DNA of 64,000 nt from Rhizobium sp. Root483D2 (GCF_001426685.1 NZ_LMFB01000019.1:333958-397957), one strand, 5' to 3'; shown: positions 53,832 through 63,025, counted from the stretch's first letter. A program made the numbers and translations. The notes: generated by a model not told the origin, from the letters alone.

Positions 53832-53891
53832 ATTTCAACAAGTTCAGCGCGTGCCACTGGCGCAAGCCTCGAATGCACTCTATATTGACGT

Positions 53892-54050
53892 TGCGGTCTG
53901 CGCCTCCCGACAGGACACCACAATCCCTGGGGCCATACTCGATCCAAAGGGAGCTGTCCCTGACCTGGCCCGTGGGCTAGGTCACATGGCGCCCACCTAC
54001 GTTTGTAGGCACCCAGGATCGTAAAAAGTCCATCGGTCGTGTGGATCGCA
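53892..54050 (+). ncRNA. ssrS: 6S RNA
   Basis: The sequence between zapA and the next gene has the 6S layout: a closing stem, a large central bubble and an end loop. It holds TCCCGACAGGACACC near the 5' part and CCTGGCCCGTGGGCTAGG in the end hairpin, and lies directly after zapA where alphaproteobacteria keep it. A TATATT -10 box lies at 53881-53886. 6S RNA binds the housekeeping RNA polymerase and slows it in stationary phase. The ends are approximate. Confidence 0.85.
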
Positions 54051-54071
54051 CCTTTTTTCTTCTCAGAAATT

Positions 54072-54959
54072 TTATCCCTGCGCTGCCGGCCGGAAGGCCT
54101 CGCGGATGGCGTGGGACATGCTTTCGACGATCCGTTTGTTGCCGCGCGGTCTGGTCTTCATCACGACGTTTGAAAAGTCGATGACATCGTAGCCATCGGC
54201 GGCCGTCAGTTCGCGGCAGCCGGCGGGGATGCTGGAGCGGGTGAGGGGGGCGATGGAAAGGCCCGAGGTGACGGCGGCGATCAGGCCGCTGCTGGTGCGG
54301 CTGATATAGGCGACGCGGCTTTCGATGCCGCGTTTTGTCAGGCTGCGAAGCGCCAGTTCGTCGCACCATCCGTTTTTCAGATAGGTATAGGTGGCGATCG
54401 GCAGAGGTTGGCGCATATGCGCGCCATGGTGGTCTGAGGTCACCCAGACGGTCGGATCGACCATCAGCACCTCATTGCGCGTCGGGCCGCCCGGCTCGAA
54501 GACCACAGCGATATCGATTTCACCGGCATCAAGCGCTGCAAGATTGGACATCGAGACGCCCTGCTGCACGGTCACCTCGACGCCCGGATGAACGGCGGCG
54601 AAGGCGCCCAGCGCTTTCGGCAAGGTCGAGTTGATATATTCCTCCGAAATGCCGATCCTGACGGAGCCATCGAGTGCCGGAAGCCGGATCGAAGCGGCCG
54701 TGTCGTCCAGCATCGTGACGATGCGCCGGGCATTGTCCAGCAGCCTGATGCCGTGGCCTGTCATGTTCACGCCGCGCGACCCGCGCTCGAACAGGCTCTC
54801 GCCCAGAATATCCTCAAGCTTCTTGATCTGCATGCTGACAGCCGATTGCGTCCGGCCGACCGTCTCCCCCGCTTTGGTGAAATTGCCGCTTTCGGCCACG
54901 GCAACGAAGGTGCGCAGGAGATCGCTTTCGAGAGGAGGAAACATCGCACCCGCCATCAT
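54072..54959 (-). CDS. LysR family transcriptional regulator
   Basis: A 295-aa regulator. The N-terminal helix-turn-helix is LESDLLRTFVAVAESGNFTKAGETVGRTQSAVSMQIKKLEDILG; the rest is a periplasmic-binding-protein-like ligand domain (GSVRIGISEEYINSTL onward). Start choices are 54959 and 54944; neither has a clear ribosome site. It is divergent from the DUF1127 gene, which may be its target. It interrupts the usual 6S-ygfA neighbourhood. Confidence 0.9.
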   Translation of the reverse strand: MMAGAMFPPLESDLLRTFVAVAESGNFTKAGETVGRTQSAVSMQIKKLEDILGESLFERGSRGVNMTGHGIRLLDNARRIVTMLDDTAASIRLPALDGSVRIGISEEYINSTLPKALGAFAAVHPGVEVTVQQGVSMSNLAALDAGEIDIAVVFEPGGPTRNEVLMVDPTVWVTSDHHGAHMRQPLPIATYTYLKNGWCDELALRSLTKRGIESRVAYISRTSSGLIAAVTSGLSIAPLTRSSIPAGCRELTAADGYDVIDFSNVVMKTRPRGNKRIVESMSHAIREAFRPAAQG

Positions 54960-55048
54960 ATTTTCTAATGGCAGGCATGTTCGCAATTCGTTGGATTGAT
55001 GTCAATCGACGTCCGATACTCCATGGGAGCACGCGGGAGCGTCTGGTC

Positions 55049-55270
55049 ATGAAGCACGATTACAGAAGACGGCGGTGGTCCGCCAGATTGAGCAGAGGGA
55101 TTTGGAACATGCTTGCACGATGGCGGCAAAGGCGCTTGGCTCGGCAGGCCTTCATCGAGATATCGGCACGCAAAAACGCGCATCTGTTCGATGATATCGG
55201 CTTGGATGGAGCGGATGCGGGCCGTGATGCGGCTGATGGTGCCGGGCGGCACCGCTTCTGGATGTTATGA
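55049..55270 (+). CDS. DUF1127-like small basic protein
   Basis: A 73-aa Arg-rich protein. The core ARWRQRRLARQAFIEISARKNAHLFDDIGL with the later DGADAG matches the DUF1127 pattern. In other Rhizobiales such proteins affect RNA turnover and metabolism, but their mechanism is not fixed. GGGAG lies upstream of ATG 55049. It is divergent from the LysR gene and overlaps the convergent LuxR-type gene by 6 bp. Confidence 0.72.
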   Translation: MKHDYRRRRWSARLSRGIWNMLARWRQRRLARQAFIEISARKNAHLFDDIGLDGADAGRDAADGAGRHRFWML

Positions 55271-55483
55271 GATCAGATCCATCCGGGCTGCGCGGAAAAT
55301 CGCCTCTGCGACATTGCCTGCCTGCAGTTTCTCCATCGCAGACGCGAAGGCCTGTTCGATTTTCTTGCGGCAGATATCGGTTTCCCGGCTGATATCGTCC
55401 CGGGTGCGCCCGCGCGCGGCCAGAGACAGGCAGCGCAATTCCAAGGGATCGAGTTCCTGCAGCATCTTGTCCTTCATGGACAT
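55265..55483 (-). CDS. LuxR-type helix-turn-helix protein without sensor domain
   Basis: A 72-aa protein made only of a GerE/LuxR DNA-binding domain: LDPLELRCLSLAARGRTRDDISRETDICRKKIEQAFASAMEKLQ. It has no receiver or ligand domain, so it probably acts by its own level or with a partner. GGAG lies seven bases before the ATG. It is convergent with the DUF1127 gene. Confidence 0.83.
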   Translation of the reverse strand: MSMKDKMLQELDPLELRCLSLAARGRTRDDISRETDICRKKIEQAFASAMEKLQAGNVAEAIFRAARMDLIS

Positions 55484-55759
55484 ATCCGGCTCCGTCTAAA
55501 AGCTGAACAGTTCCCCGCATCGCCGGAAGCGGGCACCGAACTGTCTGTCTGATGTTGATTGCCGCCCTCTCTTGCACGTCGAAAACGGGAGGCGAAAGTG
55601 GAACCGGCTTGCATGATGAACAGACCTCTAACATCGTGCCAGTTTGGGAAAACTGCGCGGTTGTGGGGCAAAATGCGGCAGTAAATGCCGGTTGCGCAGT
55701 TTCCCTGGCACCTGTTGATGGACTAGATAGGAACATTGGCAGACCGGGAGAGCACGGCG

Positions 55760-56371
55760 ATGACACCGAGGGAACTGAAAGCTGCGCTGCGTCTGGAACG
55801 CCTGGCGGTGCGCGATTCGATGGCGCCTAAGGCGCGCATCGCGGCAAGCCTGAAAATGCTCGACCATGCCGGTGATGCGATCGAATTTTTGCCGGGTCAG
55901 GTGATTTCCGGCTTCTGGCCGATCCGCTCCGAGGTTGATATCCGGCCGCTGATGGCGCGGCTGGAAGAACGCGGCGCCCGGCTTTGCCTTCCTGCCATCA
56001 TCGACAGGCAGACGATCGTCTTTCGCGAACTGGTGCCGGACGCGCCTATCGTCGAGACGGGGTTCGGCACCACCGGGCCGGCTGAGGATGCGCCGGTTCT
56101 CGATCCGGATATCATGCTGGTACCCCTGTCTGCCTTCGACAGGACGGGCCACAGGATCGGCTATGGAGCGGGATATTACGACCGCGCCATCGAGCGTTTG
56201 CGCCTGAAAGGCCGTACGCCAAGGTTGATCGGGATTGCATTTGACTGCCAGGAAGTGGCATCAGTGCCGGCAGAGCCGCATGATGTGGCGCTGGATGCCC
56301 TGCTGACCGAAAGCGGGCTCCGGAACTTCGGGCTAGGAATAAGCGAATATGAGACTTCTGTTTCTGGGTGA
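55760..56371 (+). CDS. ygfA: 5-formyltetrahydrofolate cyclo-ligase
   Basis: A 203-aa enzyme that makes 5,10-methenyl-THF from 5-formyl-THF with ATP. The nucleotide-binding GYGAGYYDR motif is intact and ISGFWPIRSEVDIRPL marks the folate pocket. ATG 55760 gives the normal length; TTG 55736 is longer. It is normally next to the 6S RNA gene; here three regulator genes lie between. It overlaps the next gene by 23 bp. Confidence 0.92.
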   Translation: MTPRELKAALRLERLAVRDSMAPKARIAASLKMLDHAGDAIEFLPGQVISGFWPIRSEVDIRPLMARLEERGARLCLPAIIDRQTIVFRELVPDAPIVETGFGTTGPAEDAPVLDPDIMLVPLSAFDRTGHRIGYGAGYYDRAIERLRLKGRTPRLIGIAFDCQEVASVPAEPHDVALDALLTESGLRNFGLGISEYETSVSG

Positions 56372-57173
56372 CATGGTTGGCAAGACTGGCCGGACGGCGG
56401 TCTGGGAGAAACTTCCCGGCCTGATCAGCGACCTGAAACTCGATTTCGTCGTTGTCAACGGCGAGAATGCCGCCGGCGGTTTCGGCATCACCGAAGATAT
56501 ATTTCTGGAGACCATCAATGCCGGTGCCGATGTGGTGACCACCGGCAACCATGTCTGGGACCAGAAAGAAGCCGTGTCCTTTTGCCAGCGGCACGACCAG
56601 TTTCTGCGGCCCGCCAATTATCCGGCCGGCACGCCGGGGCGCGGCTCCAATCTCTTTTTCGCCCGCAACGGCGCCCGCGTGCTTGTCGCCAATGTCATGG
56701 GCCGCGTCTTCATGCATCCGGAACTCGACGACCCCTTCAAGGCGGCGGAAAGCATTCTGGCCGCCTGCCCGCTGAAGGAACAGGCTGACGCGATCATCTT
56801 CGACTTCCATGCGGAAGCGACGAGCGAAAAACAGTGTTTCGGCCATTTCGTCGATGGCCGCGCCAGCTTCGTCGTCGGAACGCACACGCATGTACCGACC
56901 GCCGACGCGCAGATCCTCAATGGCGGCACGGCCTATATGTCGGACGCCGGCATGTGCGGCGATTACGATTCGTCGCTCGGCATGGAAAAGGAAGAGCCGC
57001 TGAACCGCTTCATCTCCAAGATGCCGAAGGGCCGTTTCGAGGCCGCCTCCGGTCCGGCCACCCTTTGCGGCGTCGGCGTCGAAATTTCCGACCGCACCGG
57101 TCTGGCCGAGAATATCGCGCCGCTGAGAATTGGACCCCGGCTTGCCGAAACGATCCCGGCATTCTGGGGGTAG
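56349..57173 (+). CDS. YmdB-like metallophosphoesterase
   Basis: A 274-aa calcineurin-like phosphoesterase of the TIGR00282 family. The metal ligands appear in order: LLFLGDMVGKTGR, VVVNGENAAGGFG, VVTTGNHVWDQ and VVGTHTHVPTADA. The Bacillus member YmdB acts on cyclic nucleotides. It is cotranslated with ygfA, a pairing common in alphaproteobacteria. Confidence 0.93.
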   Translation: MRLLFLGDMVGKTGRTAVWEKLPGLISDLKLDFVVVNGENAAGGFGITEDIFLETINAGADVVTTGNHVWDQKEAVSFCQRHDQFLRPANYPAGTPGRGSNLFFARNGARVLVANVMGRVFMHPELDDPFKAAESILAACPLKEQADAIIFDFHAEATSEKQCFGHFVDGRASFVVGTHTHVPTADAQILNGGTAYMSDAGMCGDYDSSLGMEKEEPLNRFISKMPKGRFEAASGPATLCGVGVEISDRTGLAENIAPLRIGPRLAETIPAFWG

Positions 57174-57227
57174 CGTTTTCCAAGCCGCTTTCATAATGTC
57201 ACGGTCAATAAATGTGATACAAAAATT

Positions 57228-57509
57228 ATGAAAATCGTCTATGATGAGAATAAGAGAAGACTGAATTTAGAGAAGCATGGGTTTGATTTTGTAGACCTGA
57301 CGCCAGATTTTTTTGCAAGTGCCACGATCGTTCCGGTCAAGAAGGGGAGATTGATGGCCATCGGCGTCATGCGGTCCGGCGTTATCGCCGTTGTTTTTAT
57401 AACACTTGGTACGCAGGGCATTTCGATCATCTCGCATCGGCTGGCAAGCCGAAAGGAAAGGTTGGCTCATGAACGTTCACAAGCCGCACATCCCGCCGCT
57501 GACGGATGA
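57228..57509 (+). CDS. brnT: BrnT family toxin
   Basis: A 93-aa ribonuclease toxin of the RelE-like BrnT family: MKIVYDENKRRLNLEKHGFDFVDL, then RLMAIGVMRSGVIAVVFITLGTQGISIISHRLASRKER. It cuts RNA when free and is held by BrnA. It overlaps brnA by 41 bp. Confidence 0.93.
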   Translation: MKIVYDENKRRLNLEKHGFDFVDLTPDFFASATIVPVKKGRLMAIGVMRSGVIAVVFITLGTQGISIISHRLASRKERLAHERSQAAHPAADG

Positions 57510-57777
57510 AGAAGAGGCAGAAATTCAAAGACAGATCGCCAGCGATCCGGATAATCCGGAAGCGACCGAGGAAGAACTGTTGCGTGCGCGCCCTTTCGCA
57601 GAGGTTTTCCCCGAATTTGCCGAAAGCATCCGCCGTTCGCGCGGCCGCCCTGTCGTTGAAGCGCGCAAGCAGCAGGTGTCGCTGCGGCTCGATCCGGATG
57701 TCATTGCCAAGTTCAAGGCGACGGGCAAGGGCTGGCAGGCGCGCGTCAATGAGATCTTGAAACAGGCAAAAATCTGA
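57469..57777 (+). CDS. brnA: BrnA family antitoxin
   Basis: A 102-aa antitoxin. Its C-terminal ribbon-helix-helix region (VSLRLDPDVIAKFKATGKGWQARVNEILKQAKI) binds DNA and the toxin. AAGGAAAGG lies before ATG 57469. BrnA normally represses the brnTA promoter; no clear operator was picked out here. Confidence 0.93.
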   Translation: MNVHKPHIPPLTDEEEAEIQRQIASDPDNPEATEEELLRARPFAEVFPEFAESIRRSRGRPVVEARKQQVSLRLDPDVIAKFKATGKGWQARVNEILKQAKI

Positions 57778-57897
57778 TCAAAACTTTCGGCTGCGATGAC
57801 GCAATCGTGAGTGGCGGTCCGGCGATCCGGGCTGGACGTTGCGTCTTGCCTGTTTATCCTCTCAAGCCATGCCAACCTTGGCTTGAAGAGGTGCATG

Positions 57898-58734
57898 ATG
57901 CCGCGACTGATCCTGCTTGCCTTTGCAGCCATCGTTCTTCTGCACGCCCTATGGCCGATGCCTGCGCATGCGCAGAGCGCCCGCCCGCCGGTCAGCCAAT
58001 GCCAGGCGATCGCCCAGTCTCTTCCCGATGTCACTTTTGCCAGTTTTAAGCCGCCAGCCGCTTTTGGCGTCCAGGCGGCCGCCAATGAACAGGTGACGAT
58101 TACCTATGTCGGGCATTCGACGTTTCTCATCGATACGCCAGGGGGAGTGTCGATCGCCACCGATTATAGCGGCTGGTTGGCAACGCCGAAGCTGCCCGAT
58201 GTCGTCACCATGAACAAGGCTAATCCCAACCACTATACGCTGACGCCGGATCCGGCGATCAAGCAGGTGTTGCATGGCTGGGGCGATAACGGGCAACCGG
58301 CAGATCACGACGCCATTGCCGGTGATGCCTATATCCGCAATGTGACGACGGATATCCGCTCGGGCGGCACGGTGATGGAGCCGGACGGCAATTCGATCTT
58401 CATCTTCGAGGTCGCAGGTCTGTGCATCGGTCATCTCGGCCATCTGCATCATGAACTTGACGACACGGATTATGCCGAGATCGGCCGTCTCGATGTGCTG
58501 ATGGTGCCGGTGGATGGCGGGCTGACGATGGGTGCCGACAGCATGAGCCGGGTCGTGTCGCGGCTGCGGTCCTCGCTGATCCTGCCCATGCACCAGCGTG
58601 GGCCTCCGGTCACCCGTTTCCTGCAGATGTTCGGCGATGGTTTCGACAAAAGCTTTGCCACGCAGGCGAGCGTCACCGTGTCGATGCGTTCCTTGCCAAA
58701 GAAGCCGCTGATTTATATCCTGCAAGGCTTATAG
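57898..58734 (+). CDS. Secreted metallo-beta-lactamase-fold protein with a changed metal site
   Basis: A 278-aa protein with a signal peptide (LILLAFAAIVLLHALWPMPAHAQ). The MBL-fold landmarks GHSTFLIDTPGGVSIATDYSG and IGHLGHLHHEL are present, as are MVPVDGG and PMHQR. However, the usual HxHxDH motif is replaced by MNKANPNH, so the standard two-metal site cannot form. It may bind one metal or have lost its catalysis. ATG 57898 has GAAGAGG at a good distance. Confidence 0.78.
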   Translation: MPRLILLAFAAIVLLHALWPMPAHAQSARPPVSQCQAIAQSLPDVTFASFKPPAAFGVQAAANEQVTITYVGHSTFLIDTPGGVSIATDYSGWLATPKLPDVVTMNKANPNHYTLTPDPAIKQVLHGWGDNGQPADHDAIAGDAYIRNVTTDIRSGGTVMEPDGNSIFIFEVAGLCIGHLGHLHHELDDTDYAEIGRLDVLMVPVDGGLTMGADSMSRVVSRLRSSLILPMHQRGPPVTRFLQMFGDGFDKSFATQASVTVSMRSLPKKPLIYILQGL

Positions 58735-58751
58735 TCTTTGGGATTCCTGGA

Positions 58752-59231
58752 ATGAAATGTCTCGTTGCCTGCCTTCTTGCCGTTTTCTCGATGATATCTA
58801 CGGTTCTGGCACAAGGTGCTCCGCCGCCGCGGCTTCCTGCTGCAGAAGGCGGCAAGACGCCGGTCACCGTACCAGAGACGAAAACAGTCGGCCGCCAGGA
58901 AGAATTCGTGCTGCCGTCCGGCAATATTGGCTGCATCTATACGCCCGAAGGCGGCACTGATGTCTATCAGCCTGCGGATGGCGGGCCGGAGCTTGCCTGC
59001 GACCGCGTCGAGCCGCGTTATGTCCGTGCCAGTTTATCCCGCAAGGGCGCTGCCCGTCTTGCCCATGATGTCGGGGACCCGAGCTGCTGTTCAGCGGGCC
59101 AGGTGCTCGACTATGGTCAGACCTGGTCCGCCGGACCTTTTTCGTGTCTTTCGACGCGGACCGGCCTGTCCTGCGAACGAAACGATGGCCATTCGTTCTT
59201 TCTCAGCCGCAAGCGGCTGGCCGCCAACTGA
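58752..59231 (+). CDS. Secreted Cys-rich DUF6636-like protein
   Basis: A 159-aa protein with a signal peptide (LVACLLAVFSMISTVLAQG). The mature part has the pattern PSGNIGCIYT, LACDRVEPRY, GDPSCCSAGQVLDYGQTW, GPFSCLS and GLSCERNDGHSFFLSR, with six or seven Cys that suggest disulfides. The function is unknown. It follows the MBL-fold gene by 17 bp. Confidence 0.82.
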   Translation: MKCLVACLLAVFSMISTVLAQGAPPPRLPAAEGGKTPVTVPETKTVGRQEEFVLPSGNIGCIYTPEGGTDVYQPADGGPELACDRVEPRYVRASLSRKGAARLAHDVGDPSCCSAGQVLDYGQTWSAGPFSCLSTRTGLSCERNDGHSFFLSRKRLAAN

Positions 59232-59318
59232 AAAAAAGCCGGCCCTTCTGGACGCAAAGCGCCAATGAAACTATAAGGCGCCCAATTCCAAACATGACTA
59301 GCATGAGAAGAGGGCGCC

Positions 59319-60065
59319 ATGGCCGGCCATTCACAGTTTAAAAACATCATGCACCGCAAGGGCCGTCAGGATGCCGTGCGGTCGAAAATGTTCTCCAAGC
59401 TTGCACGTGAAATCACCGTTGCGGTCAAGGGCGGCCTGCCCGACCCGACCATGAACGCGCGCCTGCGCCTGGCGATCCAGAACGCCAAGGCACAGTCGAT
59501 GCCGAAGGACAATATCGAGCGCGCCATCAAGAAGGGCTCTGGTGCCGACGGCGAGAACTATGAAGAAGTCCGCTATGAAGGGTATGGCCCGGGCGGCGTC
59601 GCCGTCATTGTCGAGGCCCTGACCGACAACCGCAACCGCACGGCGTCGAATGTCCGCTCGACCTTTACCAAGGCCGGCGGCGCGCTGGGTGAAACCGGCT
59701 CTGTCTCTTTCTCGTTCGATCGCGTCGGCGAAATTTCCTACAAGCTGTCGGCCGGCGATGCCGACACGGTGATGGAAGCGGCAATCGAAGCCGGTGCCGA
59801 GGACGTGACGACTGACGAGGATGGTCACTTCATCATCTGCGGCTTTGAGGATATCGGCGATGTCTCCAAGGCGCTGGAAGCAACGCTTGGCGAAGCCGAT
59901 ACCGTCAAGGCGATCTGGAAGGCCCAGAATACTGTGCCTGTCGATGAAGAGCGCGCCCAGTCGCTGATGAAACTGATCGACACGCTTGAAGATGATGACG
60001 ACGTGCAGAACGTCTACACCAACTTCGAAGTGTCCGACGAAGTGATGGCCAAGCTTTCGGCTTAA
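59319..60065 (+). CDS. yebC: YebC/PmpR family transcriptional regulator
   Basis: A 248-aa protein: [31 protein letters not shown], then [35 protein letters not shown]. Members bind DNA or take part in translation of difficult sequences. It usually precedes ruvC; here a cupin and an oxidoreductase gene lie between. Confidence 0.96.
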   Translation: MAGHSQFKNIMHRKGRQDAVRSKMFSKLAREITVAVKGGLPDPTMNARLRLAIQNAKAQSMPKDNIERAIKKGSGADGENYEEVRYEGYGPGGVAVIVEALTDNRNRTASNVRSTFTKAGGALGETGSVSFSFDRVGEISYKLSAGDADTVMEAAIEAGAEDVTTDEDGHFIICGFEDIGDVSKALEATLGEADTVKAIWKAQNTVPVDEERAQSLMKLIDTLEDDDDVQNVYTNFEVSDEVMAKLSA

Positions 60066-60157
60066 ATTGCCCCGGTCAGCGTCATCGCCTGTCGGAATTG
60101 GCCAGCCAGTTCCGGCAGAAGCGCTCTAAGCTCGCCTCTTTTCGAGAGGATGTTGAT

Positions 60158-60514
60158 ATGCAGACAGTGACGAAACTTGCGGCACCCGCGCCCGCCGACG
60201 GCGATCCGGCAACATTGGATGGCTGGGTTGTCGTGTCCGGCACGCCGTCGATGAAGACCTGGGCGCTGCACACGTCTTCGGATGGCTCGATGGTCTCAGG
60301 TTATTGGGAAGCAACGCCCGGCACCTATCACGCCACCTACACGGCCTATGAATTCGTGCACATGATCGCCGGCAAGATCATCATCACGCCGGATGGCGGC
60401 ACGCCCGTTACGGTTTCTGCGGGCGATGCCTTTGTCGTCGAGGCGGATTTCAAGGGCACCTGGGAAATCCTTGAAACGGTGCGCAAGCATTTCGATTTCA
60501 AGGTTTCGGCCTGA
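60158..60514 (+). CDS. Cupin-domain protein (ureidoglycine aminohydrolase-like)
   Basis: A 118-aa small cupin of the cupin_3 (DUF861) type: SGYWEATPGTYHATYTAYEFVHMIAGKIIITPDGG, then VSAGDAFVVEADFKGTWEI. The metal-ligand positions differ from the classic set, so the activity is unknown. GAGAGGA lies upstream and a terminator follows. Confidence 0.87.
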   Translation: MQTVTKLAAPAPADGDPATLDGWVVVSGTPSMKTWALHTSSDGSMVSGYWEATPGTYHATYTAYEFVHMIAGKIIITPDGGTPVTVSAGDAFVVEADFKGTWEILETVRKHFDFKVSA

Positions 60515-60535
60515 TCTCAGACTAAGGTGATAGCG

Positions 60536-60566
60536 ACCCCGGAATGTCTTCCGGGGTTATTTTTTA
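60536..60566 (+). terminator. Terminator of the cupin gene
   Basis: ACCCCGGAA (60536-60544) and TTCCGGGGT (60549-60557) form the stem, followed by ATTTTTTAT. The 3' end of the convergent oxidoreductase gene reaches into it. Confidence 0.87.
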
Positions 60567-61565
60567 TGCCGCATTGGCCAGCCGTTGCTGGGCATCCGCA
60601 AACAAACGCACTGATTTCAGCCGGGCATCCATGTCGAAAATAGGCATGGAAACGATCACCTCGTCGGCATCCGTCTGGTCGATAAACCGGTCGAGCTTCG
60701 TCTTGATGGTCTCCGGCCCGCCGACGACCGCATAGGTCATGGCGTGATCCACGAAGATCTGTTCGTTGTCACTCCACAGGCCATCCATCGTTTCCACCGG
60801 CGGCGGAAACTGGCCGCGGGCATTGCGCCGTAGAGCGACGAAGGATTGCTGCATCGAGGTGAAGAGGTGACTGGCCTCTTTATCCGTATCGGCAGCGACG
60901 CCCATGATGCCGACCATGGCATAGGGTTGATCGAGATATTGCGACGGCTCGAAACGCTCGCGGTAGATTTCCAGTGCCGACAACAGCATGTCCGGGGCGA
61001 AATGCGAGGCAAAGGCGAAGGGCAGTCCGAGCATGCCGGCGAGATGGGCGCTGAAATGGCTGGAGCCGAGCAGCCAGATCGGCACATTGCTGTCGGCGCC
61101 GGGCACTGCAATCAGGTCCTGTCCGTCCTTGATGGGGCCGAGCAAGGCCTGCAACTCAACGACATCATTGGGGAAATTGTTGGCGCTCGCCTCCATGTTG
61201 CGGCGAAGTGCAGATGCTGTGCGCATATCGGTTCCCGGCGCGCGGCCAAGGCCGAGATCGACGCGGCCGGGATAGAGCGCTGCAAGCGTTCCGAACTGTT
61301 CGGCGATCACCAGCGGCGAATGGTTGGGCAGCATGATGCCGCCGGAGCCGACACGAATTGTCTTGGTGCCGGCCGCCACATGCGAAATGACGATCGCGGT
61401 CGCAGCGCTGGCGATCCCCTTCATGCCGTGATGCTCAGCCAGCCAGAAACGCTTGTAGCCGCAGGCTTCGGCTTCCTGCGCCAGGCGGCGGGAATTCTGC
61501 AGGGCTTGGGAGGTGGTCGACCCTTGCGTGATTGGGGAAAGGTCGAGGATCGAAAAGGGCACCAT
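60564..61565 (-). CDS. LLM class flavin-dependent oxidoreductase
   Basis: A 333-aa luciferase-like monooxygenase with a TIM barrel. The start [15 protein letters not shown], the [10 protein letters not shown] motif and the [42 protein letters not shown] region are typical of the YhbW-type group. It would use reduced FMN; the substrate is unknown. It is convergent with the cupin gene. Confidence 0.92.
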   Translation of the reverse strand: MVPFSILDLSPITQGSTTSQALQNSRRLAQEAEACGYKRFWLAEHHGMKGIASAATAIVISHVAAGTKTIRVGSGGIMLPNHSPLVIAEQFGTLAALYPGRVDLGLGRAPGTDMRTASALRRNMEASANNFPNDVVELQALLGPIKDGQDLIAVPGADSNVPIWLLGSSHFSAHLAGMLGLPFAFASHFAPDMLLSALEIYRERFEPSQYLDQPYAMVGIMGVAADTDKEASHLFTSMQQSFVALRRNARGQFPPPVETMDGLWSDNEQIFVDHAMTYAVVGGPETIKTKLDRFIDQTDADEVIVSMPIFDMDARLKSVRLFADAQQRLANAA

Positions 61566-61738
61566 GGGAAAAGCCTTCGATGAATGGAACTGATAGAAGC
61601 CTATGTAAGATCGAATTCCGTAAATCCAAGCCTGGCAATGAAACGTGATTGAACCGGCGACGTCAAATCATAACGGATGTTTTTGGTTTGTTCACATTTT
61701 GCTGGCAGCGTCCCCGCATGAGTATTAAGCTTCCGACC

Positions 61739-62251
61739 ATGCACAACACGATTCGTATCATCGGCATCGATCCAGGCCTGCGCCGCACCGGCTGGGGCAT
61801 CATCGATACGCTCGGCAACTCCCTGCGCTTCGTCGCGTCCGGCACCGTCACTTCGGATGGCGATATGGACCTGGCCTCGCGGCTTTGTCAGTTGCACGAC
61901 GGTCTGGTCGATGTCATCCACACGCACAAGCCTGACGAGGCCGCCGTCGAGCAGACCTTTGTCAACAAGGACGCGGTGGCAACGCTAAAGCTCGGTCAGG
62001 CACGCGGCATCGCCATGCTGGTTCCCTCCCGAGCCGGTCTGCAAGTGGCCGAATATGCACCGAATGCGGTGAAAAAAGCGGTGATCGGCGTTGGCCATGG
62101 CGAAAAGCAGCAGATTCATATGATGCTGAAGATCCTGATGCCAAAGGCCGAATTCAAAGGCAATGACGCCGCCGACGCCTTGGCGATCGCGATCTGCCAC
62201 GCGCATAATCGCGGCGGTGCCCGGATGCGCATGGCGGCACTGGCGGGGTAG
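61739..62251 (+). CDS. ruvC: Crossover junction endodeoxyribonuclease RuvC
   Basis: A 170-aa Holliday junction resolvase. Catalytic acidic residues are in [27 protein letters not shown] and [18 protein letters not shown] 61739 gives the usual N-terminus; 61718 is possible. Normally ruvA follows at once; here a vapBC module lies between. Confidence 0.97.
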   Translation: MHNTIRIIGIDPGLRRTGWGIIDTLGNSLRFVASGTVTSDGDMDLASRLCQLHDGLVDVIHTHKPDEAAVEQTFVNKDAVATLKLGQARGIAMLVPSRAGLQVAEYAPNAVKKAVIGVGHGEKQQIHMMLKILMPKAEFKGNDAADALAIAICHAHNRGGARMRMAALAG

Positions 62252-62258
62252 TTTGTTC

Positions 62259-62291
62259 TTGACTTGTTCTTTTGGTAAGGATATTTCTTAC
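62259..62291 (+). promoter_or_regulatory. Promoter and operator of the vapBC-like module
   Basis: TTGACT (62259-62264) and TATTTC (62282-62287) are spaced 17 bp apart. GTAAG (62275-62279) and CTTAC (62287-62291) form an inverted repeat over the -10 box, as expected for antitoxin autorepression. AAAGGAG follows before the vapB ATG. This is inferred from sequence only. Confidence 0.5.
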
Positions 62292-62308
62292 TTAAAGGAG
62301 ATTGGACA

Positions 62309-62560
62309 ATGCGTGTCACATCAAAAGGGCAGGTAACCATACCGCGTGATTTGAGGGAACTGGCTGGTATCGCGCCCAACAGCGAGGTCATTTTCGCAAT
62401 GGAGGGCGGCAAGCTTACAATCGTTCCGAAAGACGGAAAGCAGGAGCTTGAAGAACGGTTACGCTTGGAGCGGTTCCTAAAGTCCTTGCAAGTTCTCGAG
62501 GGGACGGGAGATCAGGAAATCGATGCGGCCGAGCTCATGAAAATGACGCGGGACCGGTAA
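62309..62560 (+). CDS. AbrB/MazE-type antitoxin (VapB)
   Basis: An 83-aa protein with an AbrB swapped-hairpin domain (MRVTSKGQVTIPRDLRELAGIAPNSEVIFAMEGGKLTIV) and a charged helical tail that would hold the toxin. It is 4 bp upstream of a PIN-domain toxin gene. It probably also represses its own promoter. Confidence 0.93.
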   Translation: MRVTSKGQVTIPRDLRELAGIAPNSEVIFAMEGGKLTIVPKDGKQELEERLRLERFLKSLQVLEGTGDQEIDAAELMKMTRDR

Positions 62561-62564
62561 TCTG

Positions 62565-62978
62565 ATGGCGACCATTGTCGATACGAATGTCCTGGTTGAC
62601 ATTGCTGTTCGGGATCCGAACTGGCACATCTGGTCTAAGACGCAGGTTTTTGCAGCTGCAAAACGGGGATCCGTCGTGATCAACCCGGTGATTTATTCGG
62701 AATTCTCCGTCCGCTACGAGCGCATGGAGGATGTAGATTATCTCTTGCCCGAGGCGGATTATATTCGCGAAAACCTGCCGTGGAGTGCCGCTTTTGCAGC
62801 AGGCGTAGCGTTTCGCCGTTACAGGTCAGCCGGCGGCGGGCGTGAGCGTGTGCTGCCGGATTTTCTCATCGGCGCGCATGCGGCTATTCGCGGGCATAGC
62901 ATTTTGACACGGGATCCAAAAGGCTATCGGGCTTATTTCCCCTCCGTCGAACTGATCACGCCGGAAACTCACCCATGA
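62565..62978 (+). CDS. PIN-domain toxin (VapC)
   Basis: A 137-aa ribonuclease. The four acidic active-site residues of PIN domains are visible: [27 protein letters not shown] and LTRDPKGY. VapC toxins usually cut tRNA or rRNA. Its stop overlaps a 16-codon ORF (ATGA). The module separates ruvC from ruvA. Confidence 0.93.
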   Translation: MATIVDTNVLVDIAVRDPNWHIWSKTQVFAAAKRGSVVINPVIYSEFSVRYERMEDVDYLLPEADYIRENLPWSAAFAAGVAFRRYRSAGGGRERVLPDFLIGAHAAIRGHSILTRDPKGYRAYFPSVELITPETHP

Positions 62979-63025
62979 CGGCCAGACCTATGAAGGCCAG
63001 ACCTATGAAAGATTTCGCGCCATGA
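62975..63025 (+). CDS. 16-codon linker ORF between vapC and ruvA
   Basis: ATG at 62975 overlaps the vapC stop as ATGA, and its TGA at 63023-63025 overlaps the ruvA start as ATGA. It reads [16 protein letters not shown]. The frame holds a perfect tandem 15-bp repeat (GGCCAGACCTATGAA at 62980-62994 and 62995-63009). It could let ribosomes pass from vapC to ruvA by stop-start coupling. Whether it is translated is not known. Confidence 0.45.
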   Translation: MTARPMKARPMKDFAP

